A stretch of 64,000 nt of DNA from Halomonas sp. KG2. Its GTDB lineage: Bacteria > Pseudomonadota > Gammaproteobacteria > Pseudomonadales > Halomonadaceae. The notes below the pieces were generated by a model. It was not told the origin of the DNA. It worked only from the letters and a program-made list of their open reading frames with translations, and did no database searches. The stretch lies in NCBI GenBank assembly GCA_030440445.1, contig CP098528.1:1364001-1428000 (forward strand). Reading direction: 5' to 3'. A program made the position numbers and the translations under genes. This document shows positions 8,503 through 17,145 of the stretch, piece by piece (position 1 is the stretch's first letter; the number at the start of each line of letters is the position of its first letter).

Positions 8503-9612
8503 TTACGCTGGGTTGGCGGCGCGGTACTGCTCGGGCGTTAAGTCCATGCTTTTGCATACCGCCAGCTCGGTTTCGGTTAGCTTGCCGTCGCCTTTGGTCT
8601 CGCTGCCTTCCGGCGGCTTGCCTTGGGTCTGGGTAGCTTTCAGCGCGGCGATGCTAGGTGCGCCATCGAGATGCGCCTTGCAGGCAGCGATGCCTTGCGC
8701 GCGCAGCCAGTCGGCGGTGGCTTGGCCTGGGATGCGGCCATCGTCCAAGCCTCCCTTGATCAGTGCGTCCAGCTCAGCGGTGTTGCTGTTCGCTTTTAGC
8801 GCGGCCAGTTGCTGAGTGGTTTCTTGATACACTTCAACAGGCACGTACTGGCTCATGTCGGGGGCGGCGGTAGTGCTGGCGGCTTTCAAGGCAGCAACGG
8901 CTTCAGCAGGCTGCGCGTCGTCTTTGGCACCCAGTGCCTGGCGCAGCGCCTTAGCATCAGCGTCGCCTGCTTTTAGCGCGGCGATCGCGGTGTCGATTTG
9001 CTCATCGGTTGCTTCAGCGGCCAAGCCGAGGGTTTTAATCAGTTGCTCACGTTTCACGGTGTCGATCTCCTGGTCGTCATCATTGACGTCATGGGTAATC
9101 GCCATCCGAGCAGCGGCAAGCTGTGCCGCGCCCTCATCAATGGCTGGGGTGTTGGTTAACGCCAGGTGCAGTAGGTCTAACGGCACACCGTTGGCGTCAT
9201 ACGGGAATACGGGGGAGAGGTAGCGATAGGCTGGCGGCTCGCCATTGGGGCCTTCGGCAATTTGGGCACGGGCGGCGGCTGTCCAGGCGACAGCGCCGTA
9301 CAAACCATCGTCGCGCCATTCAAGCGAGCGTGGGTCGACCCAGCCAGCCGCTGGCGCGGGCTGGCCGTTCTTTTCGGCGTATAGGGTTTGGTGTTCGTAG
9401 TCGATGGCGATGTCGGTACTGCGCGCAGCCGCGAGGCTGATAATCGCCTGACCGTGTTCGGCAGAGAGGTTCCAGGGGCCTGAGCCTATTGCAGCCCCAC
9501 GCGGTACGTGGAAGGTGCCAGCAGGCATCAGTCGCGTCTTGTCGTCAGTGAGCTGCACTCTGAGAGCGCAGGCAGCGACGCGGGGCTTGGGGTGAAGGCT
9601 GTGTGTAGTCAT
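8503..9612 (-). CDS. Head maturation protease with scaffold-like C-terminus (Mu gpI-like)
   Basis: 369 residues. The N-terminal half has features of Mu-like gpI proteases: TDIAIDYEHQTL, PAAGWVDP and YRYLSPVF. The C-terminal half is alanine-rich and helical (AEATDEQIDTAIAALKAG) and probably serves as the scaffold portion (gpZ in Mu). It cleaves scaffold and itself during prohead maturation. A GC-rich inverted repeat at 9613-9630 touches its start codon on the mRNA and may limit initiation. Confidence 0.85.
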   Translation of the reverse strand: MTTHSLHPKPRVAACALRVQLTDDKTRLMPAGTFHVPRGAAIGSGPWNLSAEHGQAIISLAAARSTDIAIDYEHQTLYAEKNGQPAPAAGWVDPRSLEWRDDGLYGAVAWTAAARAQIAEGPNGEPPAYRYLSPVFPYDANGVPLDLLHLALTNTPAIDEGAAQLAAARMAITHDVNDDDQEIDTVKREQLIKTLGLAAEATDEQIDTAIAALKAGDADAKALRQALGAKDDAQPAEAVAALKAASTTAAPDMSQYVPVEVYQETTQQLAALKANSNTAELDALIKGGLDDGRIPGQATADWLRAQGIAACKAHLDGAPSIAALKATQTQGKPPEGSETKGDGKLTETELAVCKSMDLTPEQYRAANPA

Positions 9613-9630
9613 GCCCCCATAATCGGGGGC
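9613..9630 (-). promoter_or_regulatory. Hairpin abutting the protease start codon
   Basis: Inverted repeat GCCCCC / GGGGGC with a 6-nt loop ends at the base just before the ATG. The only purine-rich stretch that could bind the ribosome is inside the stem. It could be a translational block, or the boundary left where the two-gene insert entered. Confidence 0.4.
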
Positions 9631-9658
9631 TTAGGGCGGGGCGTGGATTTAAAGCGCT

Positions 9659-10213
9659 TTAGGAGTTTTTGGGGGAGTGATCAGAATTGTTTTGACCCTT
9701 CTTCAAGGCCTCTTTTCTTTCTTTTTCTCTCTCATTTTCAACATGGTTCTTGAGCATCGTCTCATGCCGCTTTTTAAGCTCAGCAGGTAAGCGAAAGGAA
9801 AGGACTATGCCAATGGTCGCAAAGAAGAGTAGAGCATATTGAGCGCCTTTTTGTGTGTCTGAGCACCACGTGCCAGACACACTAGCTGCAAAAACGGCTA
9901 CTAACGTTAGGAGATAAACATAAAAGGTAATTTGATGACGAAAAAGCTCATCGCTAATGGATTGAAGGTAATAAGTTTTCTCCCTCCAATTGCGACCCCG
10001 GAGCGACTTGTCGTTTGCTACTACTGCCATTACTGCCAACAAAAAGCCTGATAGCATTGAAAAAACACTAACAATGATAATTGATGCCCTGTCACTTTCA
10101 GCGTACCAAGGCTGCAAGAAGTAAGCCGAGACACCTGCTAATAGAAGCAGGGTCAGCAACTTAACTACTTTCTTGTAGCTGATTGGACGTTGGTTAGGGT
10201 TCAAGTTTCCCAA
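9659..10213 (-). CDS. Four-helix membrane protein, RexB-like candidate
   Basis: 184 residues starting at a TTG that overlaps the end of the preceding gene by 13 bp. Four hydrophobic segments are visible (about residues 16-34, 43-66, 96-115 and 124-144), then a long basic/acidic tail (EREKERKEALKKG). The size class, four-helix topology and position directly after a RexA-like gene match the RexA-RexB arrangement of phage lambda, where RexB is the membrane ion-channel partner in phage exclusion. Base composition is clearly AT-richer than the structural genes on both sides, a sign of separate acquisition. KwaA of Kiwa is another four-helix defence protein to consider. Confidence 0.55.
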   Translation of the reverse strand: MGNLNPNQRPISYKKVVKLLTLLLLAGVSAYFLQPWYAESDRASIIIVSVFSMLSGFLLAVMAVVANDKSLRGRNWREKTYYLQSISDELFRHQITFYVYLLTLVAVFAASVSGTWCSDTQKGAQYALLFFATIGIVLSFRLPAELKKRHETMLKNHVENEREKERKEALKKGQNNSDHSPKNS

Positions 10214-11184
10214 GCCTTGAGCTGTATTAGCTCTGTTCGATATTCATCAAGGTGACGCCACATTTCAAAGTGATCCAGATCATTCCTAGCTTTTTTGCGA
10301 TAGGTGGTGATAGTGCTGGATAATATGACGTCGCCTGATTTGATCTCGCTTCCACCACGAGTTTTAATTACCAGTTCAGAATCGTCAGGCACTTCATCTA
10401 TCATGCTATCGGCGACGGCATCAAGTGACTCGAGCACGATAGATTCCGCTCTGGAGCCACCTTTAGGCGAAATAATTGTATGAACGTTGAAGTTACCCCA
10501 GTTTTCAGCAAGGGTCTCACGATCCTCTTCAGAAATTTCGTCTTGCAGTAGTGTCTGCACGCTCCTTTTCCAGTCCCTGAGCTTCTGATTAATGCCATCA
10601 TTTTTAGGGTCCATCTGTCTTGTTGCGGCATACATGGTACCTAAAATCTTGAGCTCTTTTACGCCTTCCTTTTCTAGCGTCCTCCTTTTGTCTTGGTTTG
10701 AAACAGGTTCAAAATCAAATGCTTGCTCTGATGGTGAGAAGCCCGCCTTATCGAATAAAGACCTAAAGTAGCGTGAAACGGTCTTGTACCCTCGCATTGT
10801 CCCATCGGTGCAAACCAATACCTGATCACCTTCAATCAAGACAAAGGCCTCTGCTAGCTTGAAAGCACGGTTCTCGGGTGGGTCTGTAGTAACATCAGTA
10901 TCATCTTTTGCGCGCGAGTTGGCTCCAAAGGTGCCTATTGCTTCCCCTGTAGCGCCTGCAGCTAGCGCAAGTTTTAATGACTGATCATCATTCTGCCAAT
11001 CACTATGACGCGTGCGAACGCCCATATCCCCATGAGCTGGCAACGCCACTTTGGTGTCAGCGACTTCTGGAAGTTTAATAAGAGCATTCCTGACAAGCTC
11101 TTCAAAGGACTTCTCAGGATGCTGACCACTGTTATAAACAGCTCGGACATAATGTACTTTTTTATTTGCGGCACGACGTGACAT
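10201..11184 (-). CDS. RexA-like candidate exclusion protein (moron)
   Basis: 327 residues from ATG 11184, chosen because AGGAAGGG lies just upstream; the frame is open to an ATG at 11247. Not a structural phage family. The N-terminus (KKVHYVRAVYN) and especially the middle segment (FVLIEGDQVLV, then FDFEPV about 45 residues later) recall the equivalent segments of lambda RexA as remembered, and the C-terminal region ends in a long helix (KKARNDLDHFEMWRHLDEY). It is followed with overlap by a four-helix membrane protein. The pair sits between gpG and the protease gene, an unusual place, and is AT-rich. Function in superinfection exclusion is inference; a DUF4868/KwaB-type protein is an alternative. 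Confidence 0.5.
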   Translation of the reverse strand: MSRRAANKKVHYVRAVYNSGQHPEKSFEELVRNALIKLPEVADTKVALPAHGDMGVRTRHSDWQNDDQSLKLALAAGATGEAIGTFGANSRAKDDTDVTTDPPENRAFKLAEAFVLIEGDQVLVCTDGTMRGYKTVSRYFRSLFDKAGFSPSEQAFDFEPVSNQDKRRTLEKEGVKELKILGTMYAATRQMDPKNDGINQKLRDWKRSVQTLLQDEISEEDRETLAENWGNFNVHTIISPKGGSRAESIVLESLDAVADSMIDEVPDDSELVIKTRGGSEIKSGDVILSSTITTYRKKARNDLDHFEMWRHLDEYRTELIQLKAWET

Positions 11185-11358
11185 GAACCCTTCCTGGATT
11201 TTTATAGCGTGTACCTGCATCTTAGCTATGACATGCGAGTTCTTCATCCCAATTCTCGAAAATCTAACGCGGGTCTAACCCTTCTTGCGGCGGAAAGTCG
11301 GGGCAACGTAGCGGGTCACGCCGCAGTGGGGCTTACAGGGCCGCGTTGGCGGTTGGGC

Positions 11359-11799
11359 TTAGAGGCTTAGGTGGTCGGCGAGGATGGCCAGCACTTCGTC
11401 TTCGTCGTCATCATTCAGGCCGATATACTCCCGACCTGGGATGTCACCCCACAAGTGGGGGAACTCAGCCTTGGTACCGCCCCAGTTCATCATAGCGGCG
11501 TAGATCATCAGGCTGCCCCATTCGACGCCATTGCTGCTGGCGCTGTAGCTGAACTGTTTTGCGAGCTGTTTGCTTTCACCCTCAAGCACACGCCCGTGTC
11601 CTTTGCGCTTTTCAGTAACGGAAGAGTTAGCGGCCCACGGCGTGCCGTCGGGGGCTTCCTTATCGCGGAAGCGCTGCTGGGTGCGGTTGATCATCTCTTC
11701 ACCAATCGACTTCATTGGCGCGGTGAGGTCTTCGCCTTTTTGCAGCAGCTCGGTTATAGCGCGCTCGACTTCATCGGTGCTGGCATTGATGGTGCCCAT
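11359..11799 (-). CDS. Virion morphogenesis protein (Mu gpG-like)
   Basis: 146 residues with the family pattern: helical start, MINRTQQRFRDKEAPDGTPW, GRVLEGESKQLAKQFSY and the C-terminal IPGREYIGL motif. gpG proteins act in tail completion/head-tail joining. In Mu-like phages gpG follows MuF and directly precedes the protease gene; here the two-gene insert separates them. After its stop the same frame stays open for 27 more codons (11275-11358) including CKPHC, without a start codon, and may be debris from the insertion. Confidence 0.88.
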   Translation of the reverse strand: MGTINASTDEVERAITELLQKGEDLTAPMKSIGEEMINRTQQRFRDKEAPDGTPWAANSSVTEKRKGHGRVLEGESKQLAKQFSYSASSNGVEWGSLMIYAAMMNWGGTKAEFPHLWGDIPGREYIGLNDDDEDEVLAILADHLSL

Positions 11800-11931
11800 G
11801 AATCTCTCCTATACTGTGAGTGCCTGTCCTCGGTATGGCTACCGACCCCTTCGCTTATCGAACGAGCGTTGATGAGGGCTAGCATGGGTGCCTCCCATGC
11901 GGCAGGCTACACCCCGCTTTACTTTCTTTTC

Positions 11932-13086
11932 TTATCTCAAGCGTTCTGCATCCGGCGGCGGTTGATCTGTACGGCTTTTAAACAGCGTCAGGAAGTAGTT
12001 CTTCTTACCGTCTTCAGTGCGCTTGAGCGCGGCGCGATAGGTGACGCCTTCAATGATCAGGTAGATCAAGCGGCCTGGCTCATTGGGTATTCGGTACACC
12101 TCGCCATCGTCCAGCAGCTGCTGCACGCGGCGATAGTCGTTGATACCGATCTCAGGGTGGCGCTCACGGTGTGCTGTCAGGCTCTGCTGAGACAGCAGCA
12201 CCACTGGACTATCTGTCCCTAACACCTGGCGTTCTACTGGCGGCACTACAGCAACCGGATATTCCCCACGCACTTCGCCATTCCAAAAGCGGTTGAATAG
12301 CGGCGCTTCGACTAACTGGGCGACGTGTTGCCGGGCGATGTTCGCCTCGACGCTATCCAGCCGGTTAAGCCTGGCAGCGATCGCACGCTCTGTTGAGGTT
12401 TGACCTGGTGCGTAATCCCAGCCAGGCTGCAGGCCATTTGGCACTGTCATGACTTCACCGGTGGTGTTATCCACGTGTTCATAGGTGCCGTCATTCGGTG
12501 CTGTGTCCGGTGCATCTTTACCCAGGCGCTTTAAGCCACGCTCGTTTAGCGTCTCTACACCGCAGTTACACCCAAAGCCGTTGGGTGGGTAGTGCGCCTG
12601 CCACCAGGGGTCATCAGCCCTCAACACCAGATTGTTCCAGCGCTGGTGCTGCTGACGTGGGTTCTCGACGGTGTTGTGTACGTAACGCCAGTAGGGGCGC
12701 AGGCGTACCACATCCGGGTCGGTCATCTGCGCCCAGCGGCCAGCGGCGTAGCTGGTATCGAGATTCGTCTTGTAGATAAGACGGGTACGCCAGGCGCGCC
12801 CGGCTTTGCTGTCTTCGCCTGTCCAGCCCGTCCAGCCGCGCTTTGCCACGATCTCTTCAAACTGCTTGCGGAACTCGCCCAGGCTTTGGCCGTTGCTGAT
12901 CGCATCGTCCACCGCGCCGCGAAGATCCGCCAGCAGATCCGCCTTGGTGGCACCGGCGACAACGAACGCGGCGTCGTTTTGGTCGCGGGTGATTTGCCCG
13001 GAGCGGGTCGTGGGCAGGTTCAGCTTGTTACGGAAGAACTCGGTTTGCTCTGCGAACGGGCGGTTGAACTGGGCGCTAATCGGCAT
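11932..13086 (-). CDS. MuF head morphogenesis protein with nuclease-like C-terminal domain
   Basis: About 384 residues from ATG 13086 (GAGGAAA upstream; an ATG at 13101 is in frame). Residues up to about 190 are the MuF/minor head domain, with TRLIYKTNLDTSYAAGRW and the PNGFGCNCGVE motif; it binds the portal and is packaged in the head. The last hundred residues (LTAHRERHPEIG, then RLIYLIIEGVTYRAALK) look like a phage-associated BECR-type (barnase/RelE-like) nuclease domain of the kind joined to MuF proteins. The catalytic role of the tail is inferred. Confidence 0.85.
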   Translation of the reverse strand: MPISAQFNRPFAEQTEFFRNKLNLPTTRSGQITRDQNDAAFVVAGATKADLLADLRGAVDDAISNGQSLGEFRKQFEEIVAKRGWTGWTGEDSKAGRAWRTRLIYKTNLDTSYAAGRWAQMTDPDVVRLRPYWRYVHNTVENPRQQHQRWNNLVLRADDPWWQAHYPPNGFGCNCGVETLNERGLKRLGKDAPDTAPNDGTYEHVDNTTGEVMTVPNGLQPGWDYAPGQTSTERAIAARLNRLDSVEANIARQHVAQLVEAPLFNRFWNGEVRGEYPVAVVPPVERQVLGTDSPVVLLSQQSLTAHRERHPEIGINDYRRVQQLLDDGEVYRIPNEPGRLIYLIIEGVTYRAALKRTEDGKKNYFLTLFKSRTDQPPPDAERLR

Positions 13087-14683
13087 TACCGGTTTCCTCA
13101 TCGACCGTGGCTCTGCCTGCTAATGTGGCCGCTTCAAACGCGGTGGCCATCACGTTGGCCAACTCGCTTTCATCCAAATCATCAAAGGCGGCGGCAATCA
13201 GCTCTTGCAGCTGCTCTAGGCTTTCGGCTTGCTCGGCGAGCTGCTGCACCTGATTAACCCAAGCGTCGATAATTGGCTGCGCCTGGTCGTCGAGCTGGTC
13301 GAGGGTGGCATCGCGGTAGTAGCTGGGCTGGCCTGGCTGGGTAGGCGCTTGGCGTAGCGCTGCCAGCAGTGGTTTAGATGCTGGCAGGCGTAGGGCCCCA
13401 AACGGGTTTGGCGCTGCCTTTGGCATTAGTACGTCTTCGCCTTTGGCGGCCTTCGGGATGCCGCTTTTTTCATGGAACCACCACATGGGCACTTTCACGC
13501 CCATGTCCACAATGGTGGGTAGGCTCTTGGAGAGGCGCTCCAGGTCTTCGGTTTCGCCACAGTCTAGGTAGAACCGTGGCGCACGCTGGGGCTTGTCGAT
13601 GCCGAAGTTTAGCGCGGCCATGGGCCAGAGGATGCTCTTACCGATACTGCCTGCGTATTGCCGGGCATCCGAACGAATCAAACTGGCTTGCCCGCGTTCA
13701 TGCACATTGCCCAGCGCGTTGGTGTTAGTGCCTTCGCCGGTGCCGCTTGTCAGGGTGCCGCCCAAGATGGCTTTCGCTTTGGCGCGTTCGCACCAGTCCA
13801 TCATCACCTTATAGATATCTGAAGATGACCCTTTACCCGCCGCTTCCATAAACTCCACCGACATCCCTTCCGGTATGATGCCAGCGGCGTTCTGGCCAAG
13901 CGTGACCACAGCGCGTAAGAGCGTGGCTTTCTCACGCTCGGTGGCGTTCTTCGGGTACTTACCGATGCGGGCGGGCAGGCCGTAGATTTCTAGCAATTGC
14001 GCTAGGTCGCCTAACGCATAATTTTGAAATAAATATGGCCAAGCGAGCATCCTGTGTAGCCCCATACGGGCGACGTAGCCACTCTTGGCCCGGTGGCGGT
14101 GTTGCACCCAACCTAGCGGCCATAGCTCGTCACCTGTCGCGCTGTTGTCACGCAGGGTGATGCAGTTCTGATCGTCTGGGTGCAGCCTGAACCAGCTATG
14201 CGGACGCAGTGTGGGCTGCTCTATATAGCGCAGTGCGCCATCGCGTTGCCAGCTTAATTCGAGATTGGCCCAGCCGTGGCCGATGCCGGTACCCAAGTCC
14301 AGAATAAGATCCTCAACCTCAATGCCCGAGAACACTTCGGCAGCATGCTCGGCAGCTTTCTTCTCGCGGGCATCCGCACCTTCTGGCGGCACGATCTGCC
14401 ATTCAAGCTCGGCGGCAAGCTGGCGGCGTTTGCCTAAGTCCGCGCCGATCTGGGCGTCTTTCTCTTCCATGTCGTCAAAGAGTTCAGACTGCGCTTTGAG
14501 GTCGCCTTGCTCAGCAGCCTCAAGAATCTGGTAGAGGCGCGCAGGCGTCAGCCCCTTGGTGGGGTGGTCGGCAAACTCCCGCTTGAGCTGGCCGATGCGG
14601 GCATCGTTGGTCTGTTGCTCTTTCAGCGCAGGGCTATTCGTTTTGATCAAATTACGCCGATACTTCTTTGCTGGGCTTACCAT
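13076..14683 (-). CDS. Portal protein (DUF935, Mu gp29-like)
   Basis: 535 residues with the DUF935 landmarks: KGLTPARLYQILEAAEQGD, DAQIGADLGKRRQ, ELEWQIVPP and ARIGKYPKNA. It forms the dodecameric portal at the head vertex through which DNA enters and exits. Overlaps the terminase stop by a few bases and is itself overlapped by the MuF gene. Confidence 0.93.
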   Translation of the reverse strand: MVSPAKKYRRNLIKTNSPALKEQQTNDARIGQLKREFADHPTKGLTPARLYQILEAAEQGDLKAQSELFDDMEEKDAQIGADLGKRRQLAAELEWQIVPPEGADAREKKAAEHAAEVFSGIEVEDLILDLGTGIGHGWANLELSWQRDGALRYIEQPTLRPHSWFRLHPDDQNCITLRDNSATGDELWPLGWVQHRHRAKSGYVARMGLHRMLAWPYLFQNYALGDLAQLLEIYGLPARIGKYPKNATEREKATLLRAVVTLGQNAAGIIPEGMSVEFMEAAGKGSSSDIYKVMMDWCERAKAKAILGGTLTSGTGEGTNTNALGNVHERGQASLIRSDARQYAGSIGKSILWPMAALNFGIDKPQRAPRFYLDCGETEDLERLSKSLPTIVDMGVKVPMWWFHEKSGIPKAAKGEDVLMPKAAPNPFGALRLPASKPLLAALRQAPTQPGQPSYYRDATLDQLDDQAQPIIDAWVNQVQQLAEQAESLEQLQELIAAAFDDLDESELANVMATAFEAATLAGRATVDEETGNAD

Positions 14684-16191
14684 GCGCCGCCTCCTATGCC
14701 GAATCCGGCGTGTTCAATGTCGTCGTTATCGCTGTCGTTGTCCTGGCGGGTGCCAGGCAGGGGCGCGGGGGTGAATTCTATGGGGGCTACATCCATTAGG
14801 CTGGCGTAGTACGCCATGGCTAGCGCGATGGCGGCATCGCCGTGGCGGTCTTTGCTGTCACCGGTTTTGGCATCGGGTAGCTTCGGCACGCCCTTAATCA
14901 CTTGCAGGGCGCGCAGGTCATCGACCACGTTGCTGTCGCGGGGAATGAGGATTAGCTCATCTTCAAACGCGGCTTTGAAGGGCGGCATATTGTTCAGGTA
15001 CCAGCTCTGGGAAAGCATCACGACCTCGACAATGCTGCCGTAGCGCTCGGCGGCTTGCTCTGCCAGGTACTGGCCGTTACCGCGACCGTCCAGCGCGCCA
15101 CCTTGTAGGCGCGGCAGGCGGTCAACGATGAAGAACAGCACTTGCTCTTGCTGCTTGAACGGCACATTGCGCAGCTCGACCATGAACGGTACCTGGCGCA
15201 CCAACTGCTGAGTGATGGCCATGGGGGCTATCACAGTTAAGTCACCGCTACGCCCAAAGTCTTCACCAAAGCAGTGGGTTGAGCGTGGGTCGAGTTTTTC
15301 CAGCAATGGCAGCAGGTGTTCGTTGCACCAGTCGGCTATCTCTAGGGCGCGGTAGTGTTCCGGTACCGCGTTAAATTCGGCGCTGCCTTCAAAGCGGATC
15401 ACCGGCGCATCGACCATGCGCGCTTCGATCATGGCGCGGGAAAGGTAGGCACCGCCGCCTGCCTTGGGCACGCAGTAGTACTCTTCTAGCGCGTCTTCCC
15501 GCGTGGCGGTGTCTTTGAGCAGGTTGGCTTTCCATTCCTCCTCTGCCTCTGGCGTCCAGATCTTGCCGCGCACTTGGCAAATACGCTTATAGAGACCTTG
15601 CTCGCAGGCATCATCAAGCGTGATGCGGTGGACGCTGTAGCGCTTCTTCTTTGCTCGGCTGTCTTGGATTAGCTCATTGAAAACGTTCTCGACGCCGTTG
15701 TGGGTGCTGATCAGACGCACCTTTGCGCCCCACATGGTGAGGGCTAGCGCAGCCTTAAGCACTTCAGCGAGCTGATCGTGGAAGGCGGCTTCGTCGATGG
15801 TGACGTTACCTTGCCTGCCACGCATGTTGCTGGGGCGCGAGCTAAGCGCCTGGATCTTGAAGCCACTGGCGAAGTGGATATTGAAGGTGAGGATGTCTTT
15901 ATCCTCATCCTGGTACAGCTCCTCCTGGATATGCGAAGCGGCGCGGTTAAACGCTTTGGCCCACATGGCGCAGGCATCGATAAACTCGATGGCCATGTCT
16001 TTGTTGCTTCCCACGTAGAAGTGGTTGGTGCCTCCGGCGGCTTTGGCGCTACTGGCCGACAGCACTGCATCCGCCGCTTCGCCCCAGGTCAAACCGGTAC
16101 GGCGACTTTTCTCGGCAATCTTGAGGTCCGATTCGTCTTCGATCCAAGCCTTCTGGTAAGGCAGCAGTACGGATTCAGGGAGGGCGCTCAT
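14677..16191 (-). CDS. Terminase large subunit (Mu gp28-like)
   Basis: 504 residues from ATG 16191, whose ATG overlaps the stop of the 33-residue gene upstream as ATGA. Walker A-like segment EKSRRTGLTW (about residues 27-36) and Walker B TIDEA (131-135) mark the packaging ATPase; the C-terminal half (HCFGEDFGRSGDLTVI) is the nuclease domain that cuts phage plus flanking host DNA after headful packaging. Confidence 0.93.
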   Translation of the reverse strand: MSALPESVLLPYQKAWIEDESDLKIAEKSRRTGLTWGEAADAVLSASSAKAAGGTNHFYVGSNKDMAIEFIDACAMWAKAFNRAASHIQEELYQDEDKDILTFNIHFASGFKIQALSSRPSNMRGRQGNVTIDEAAFHDQLAEVLKAALALTMWGAKVRLISTHNGVENVFNELIQDSRAKKKRYSVHRITLDDACEQGLYKRICQVRGKIWTPEAEEEWKANLLKDTATREDALEEYYCVPKAGGGAYLSRAMIEARMVDAPVIRFEGSAEFNAVPEHYRALEIADWCNEHLLPLLEKLDPRSTHCFGEDFGRSGDLTVIAPMAITQQLVRQVPFMVELRNVPFKQQEQVLFFIVDRLPRLQGGALDGRGNGQYLAEQAAERYGSIVEVVMLSQSWYLNNMPPFKAAFEDELILIPRDSNVVDDLRALQVIKGVPKLPDAKTGDSKDRHGDAAIALAMAYYASLMDVAPIEFTPAPLPGTRQDNDSDNDDIEHAGFGIGGGAW

Positions 16192-16289
16192 TTGTTCAAT
16201 AACCCTCGAATGAATACTCCGATGACAATGGCCCAGCAATACGTAGCGAATGCATTAAAGATGGCTAGGGCAATGACGAGTTCATCCAT
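16188..16289 (-). CDS. 33-residue membrane peptide between terminase genes
   Basis: Starts at 16289 overlapping the stop of the terminase small subunit gene as TAATG, and stops in ATGA with the large subunit start. Both junctions are the tight couplings used throughout this operon, which supports a translated gene. The product is almost one hydrophobic helix (LVIALAIFNAFATY, then WAIVIGVFIRGLL). No family recognised; it might assist lysis or superinfection control, but that is speculation. Confidence 0.65.
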   Translation of the reverse strand: MDELVIALAIFNAFATYCWAIVIGVFIRGLLNK

Positions 16290-16837
16290 TAAGCAATCCC
16301 CAGTATGTCGCGCTTGATAGAATCAATGGCTTCACGACTCATGCCTTGGGTGGCCATGCTGCTTTCCGCCTTCTCGGCCGCTTCTTTCGCCACTTCCACG
16401 CGCAGCTCTTTTGCCCACTTCTTCTGGCTAAGCGAGACACGGCCAATATCGGCCAGGGCTTTGGTCACGCTGCTAAGGTGCTTGGCTGCCACGTCAGGTT
16501 CATGCTCGGCTTTACGCATCGCGATGGAGATACGCAGCAGCTGGTCTTGCACGATCCGTGCAGTGGCGTCGATCAAGTGGCCGCTTTCGTCTTCGCCTTC
16601 ACTCGCCATGGCGCGGGCTAGCTCGGTGGTTTTACGCACATCGCCCATGGCCTCTTCGAACTCTTCCTGCAAGTCCTGGCCATAGCGGTGCACGGAGCTT
16701 TTCGAAACGTTATAACCGCGCTCGCTTAGCCAGCCAGCTAACGCTTCGTAGCCCTGAAAGCCACTGCTAACAAGCTTTTCGTTTAGCTCTTCGCGCACCT
16801 CTTGGGGTAGGTCAAAGACCTTATTGCGTGGCGGCAT
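16289..16837 (-). CDS. Terminase small subunit (DUF3486, Mu gp27-like)
   Basis: 182 residues with the N-terminal helix-turn-helix expected of the family (LPQEVREELNEKLV and YNVSKSSVHRYGQDLQEEFE) followed by helices that oligomerise. It recognises the pac end of the phage and recruits the large subunit. Place directly before the packaging ATPase agrees. Confidence 0.88.
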   Translation of the reverse strand: MPPRNKVFDLPQEVREELNEKLVSSGFQGYEALAGWLSERGYNVSKSSVHRYGQDLQEEFEEAMGDVRKTTELARAMASEGEDESGHLIDATARIVQDQLLRISIAMRKAEHEPDVAAKHLSSVTKALADIGRVSLSQKKWAKELRVEVAKEAAEKAESSMATQGMSREAIDSIKRDILGIA

Positions 16838-16839
16838 AA

Positions 16840-17145
16840 TTAAATCCCTGGGCGTGGCTTGGCGACACCCGGAACATTGGCAAGGCCATTGGCACAGTCA
16901 GAACCGCGTGAGGTGAGTGTCACGATCCAACCAGCGCGTGGCTGTTGAGCAATTACCAACCCTTGTTCTTCTAACCAAGCAATATCGCCATGCAGCTTGT
17001 CGCGGCTGATGTGGTGGGCGTATGCACCTTGAAGCTCATCATTGAGGCTGTACTCGTTCGTGGTGAACTGCGCACGGCGTAACAGGATGCGCAGAATACC
17101 GAGGCGACGGCCTTCGGTTTCAAAGTCGTTAAAGTTTTGGTTCAT
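16840..17145 (-). CDS. Winged-helix phage protein (Mu gp26 region)
   Basis: 101 residues with a compact winged-helix pattern (LRILLRRAQFTTNEY, ISRDKLHGDIAWLEEQGLV, GWIVTLTSRGSD). Similar small proteins occur between DUF2730 and the terminase small subunit in Mu-like phages; their function is unknown. Its ATG overlaps the stop region of the DUF2730 gene. Confidence 0.7.
   Translation of the reverse strand: MNQNFNDFETEGRRLGILRILLRRAQFTTNEYSLNDELQGAYAHHISRDKLHGDIAWLEEQGLVIAQQPRAGWIVTLTSRGSDCANGLANVPGVAKPRPGI

Noticed and set aside
11275..11358. In-frame continuation after the gpG stop with CKPHC residues
   Set aside because: No start codon and only 27 codons; most likely debris next to the inserted cassette.
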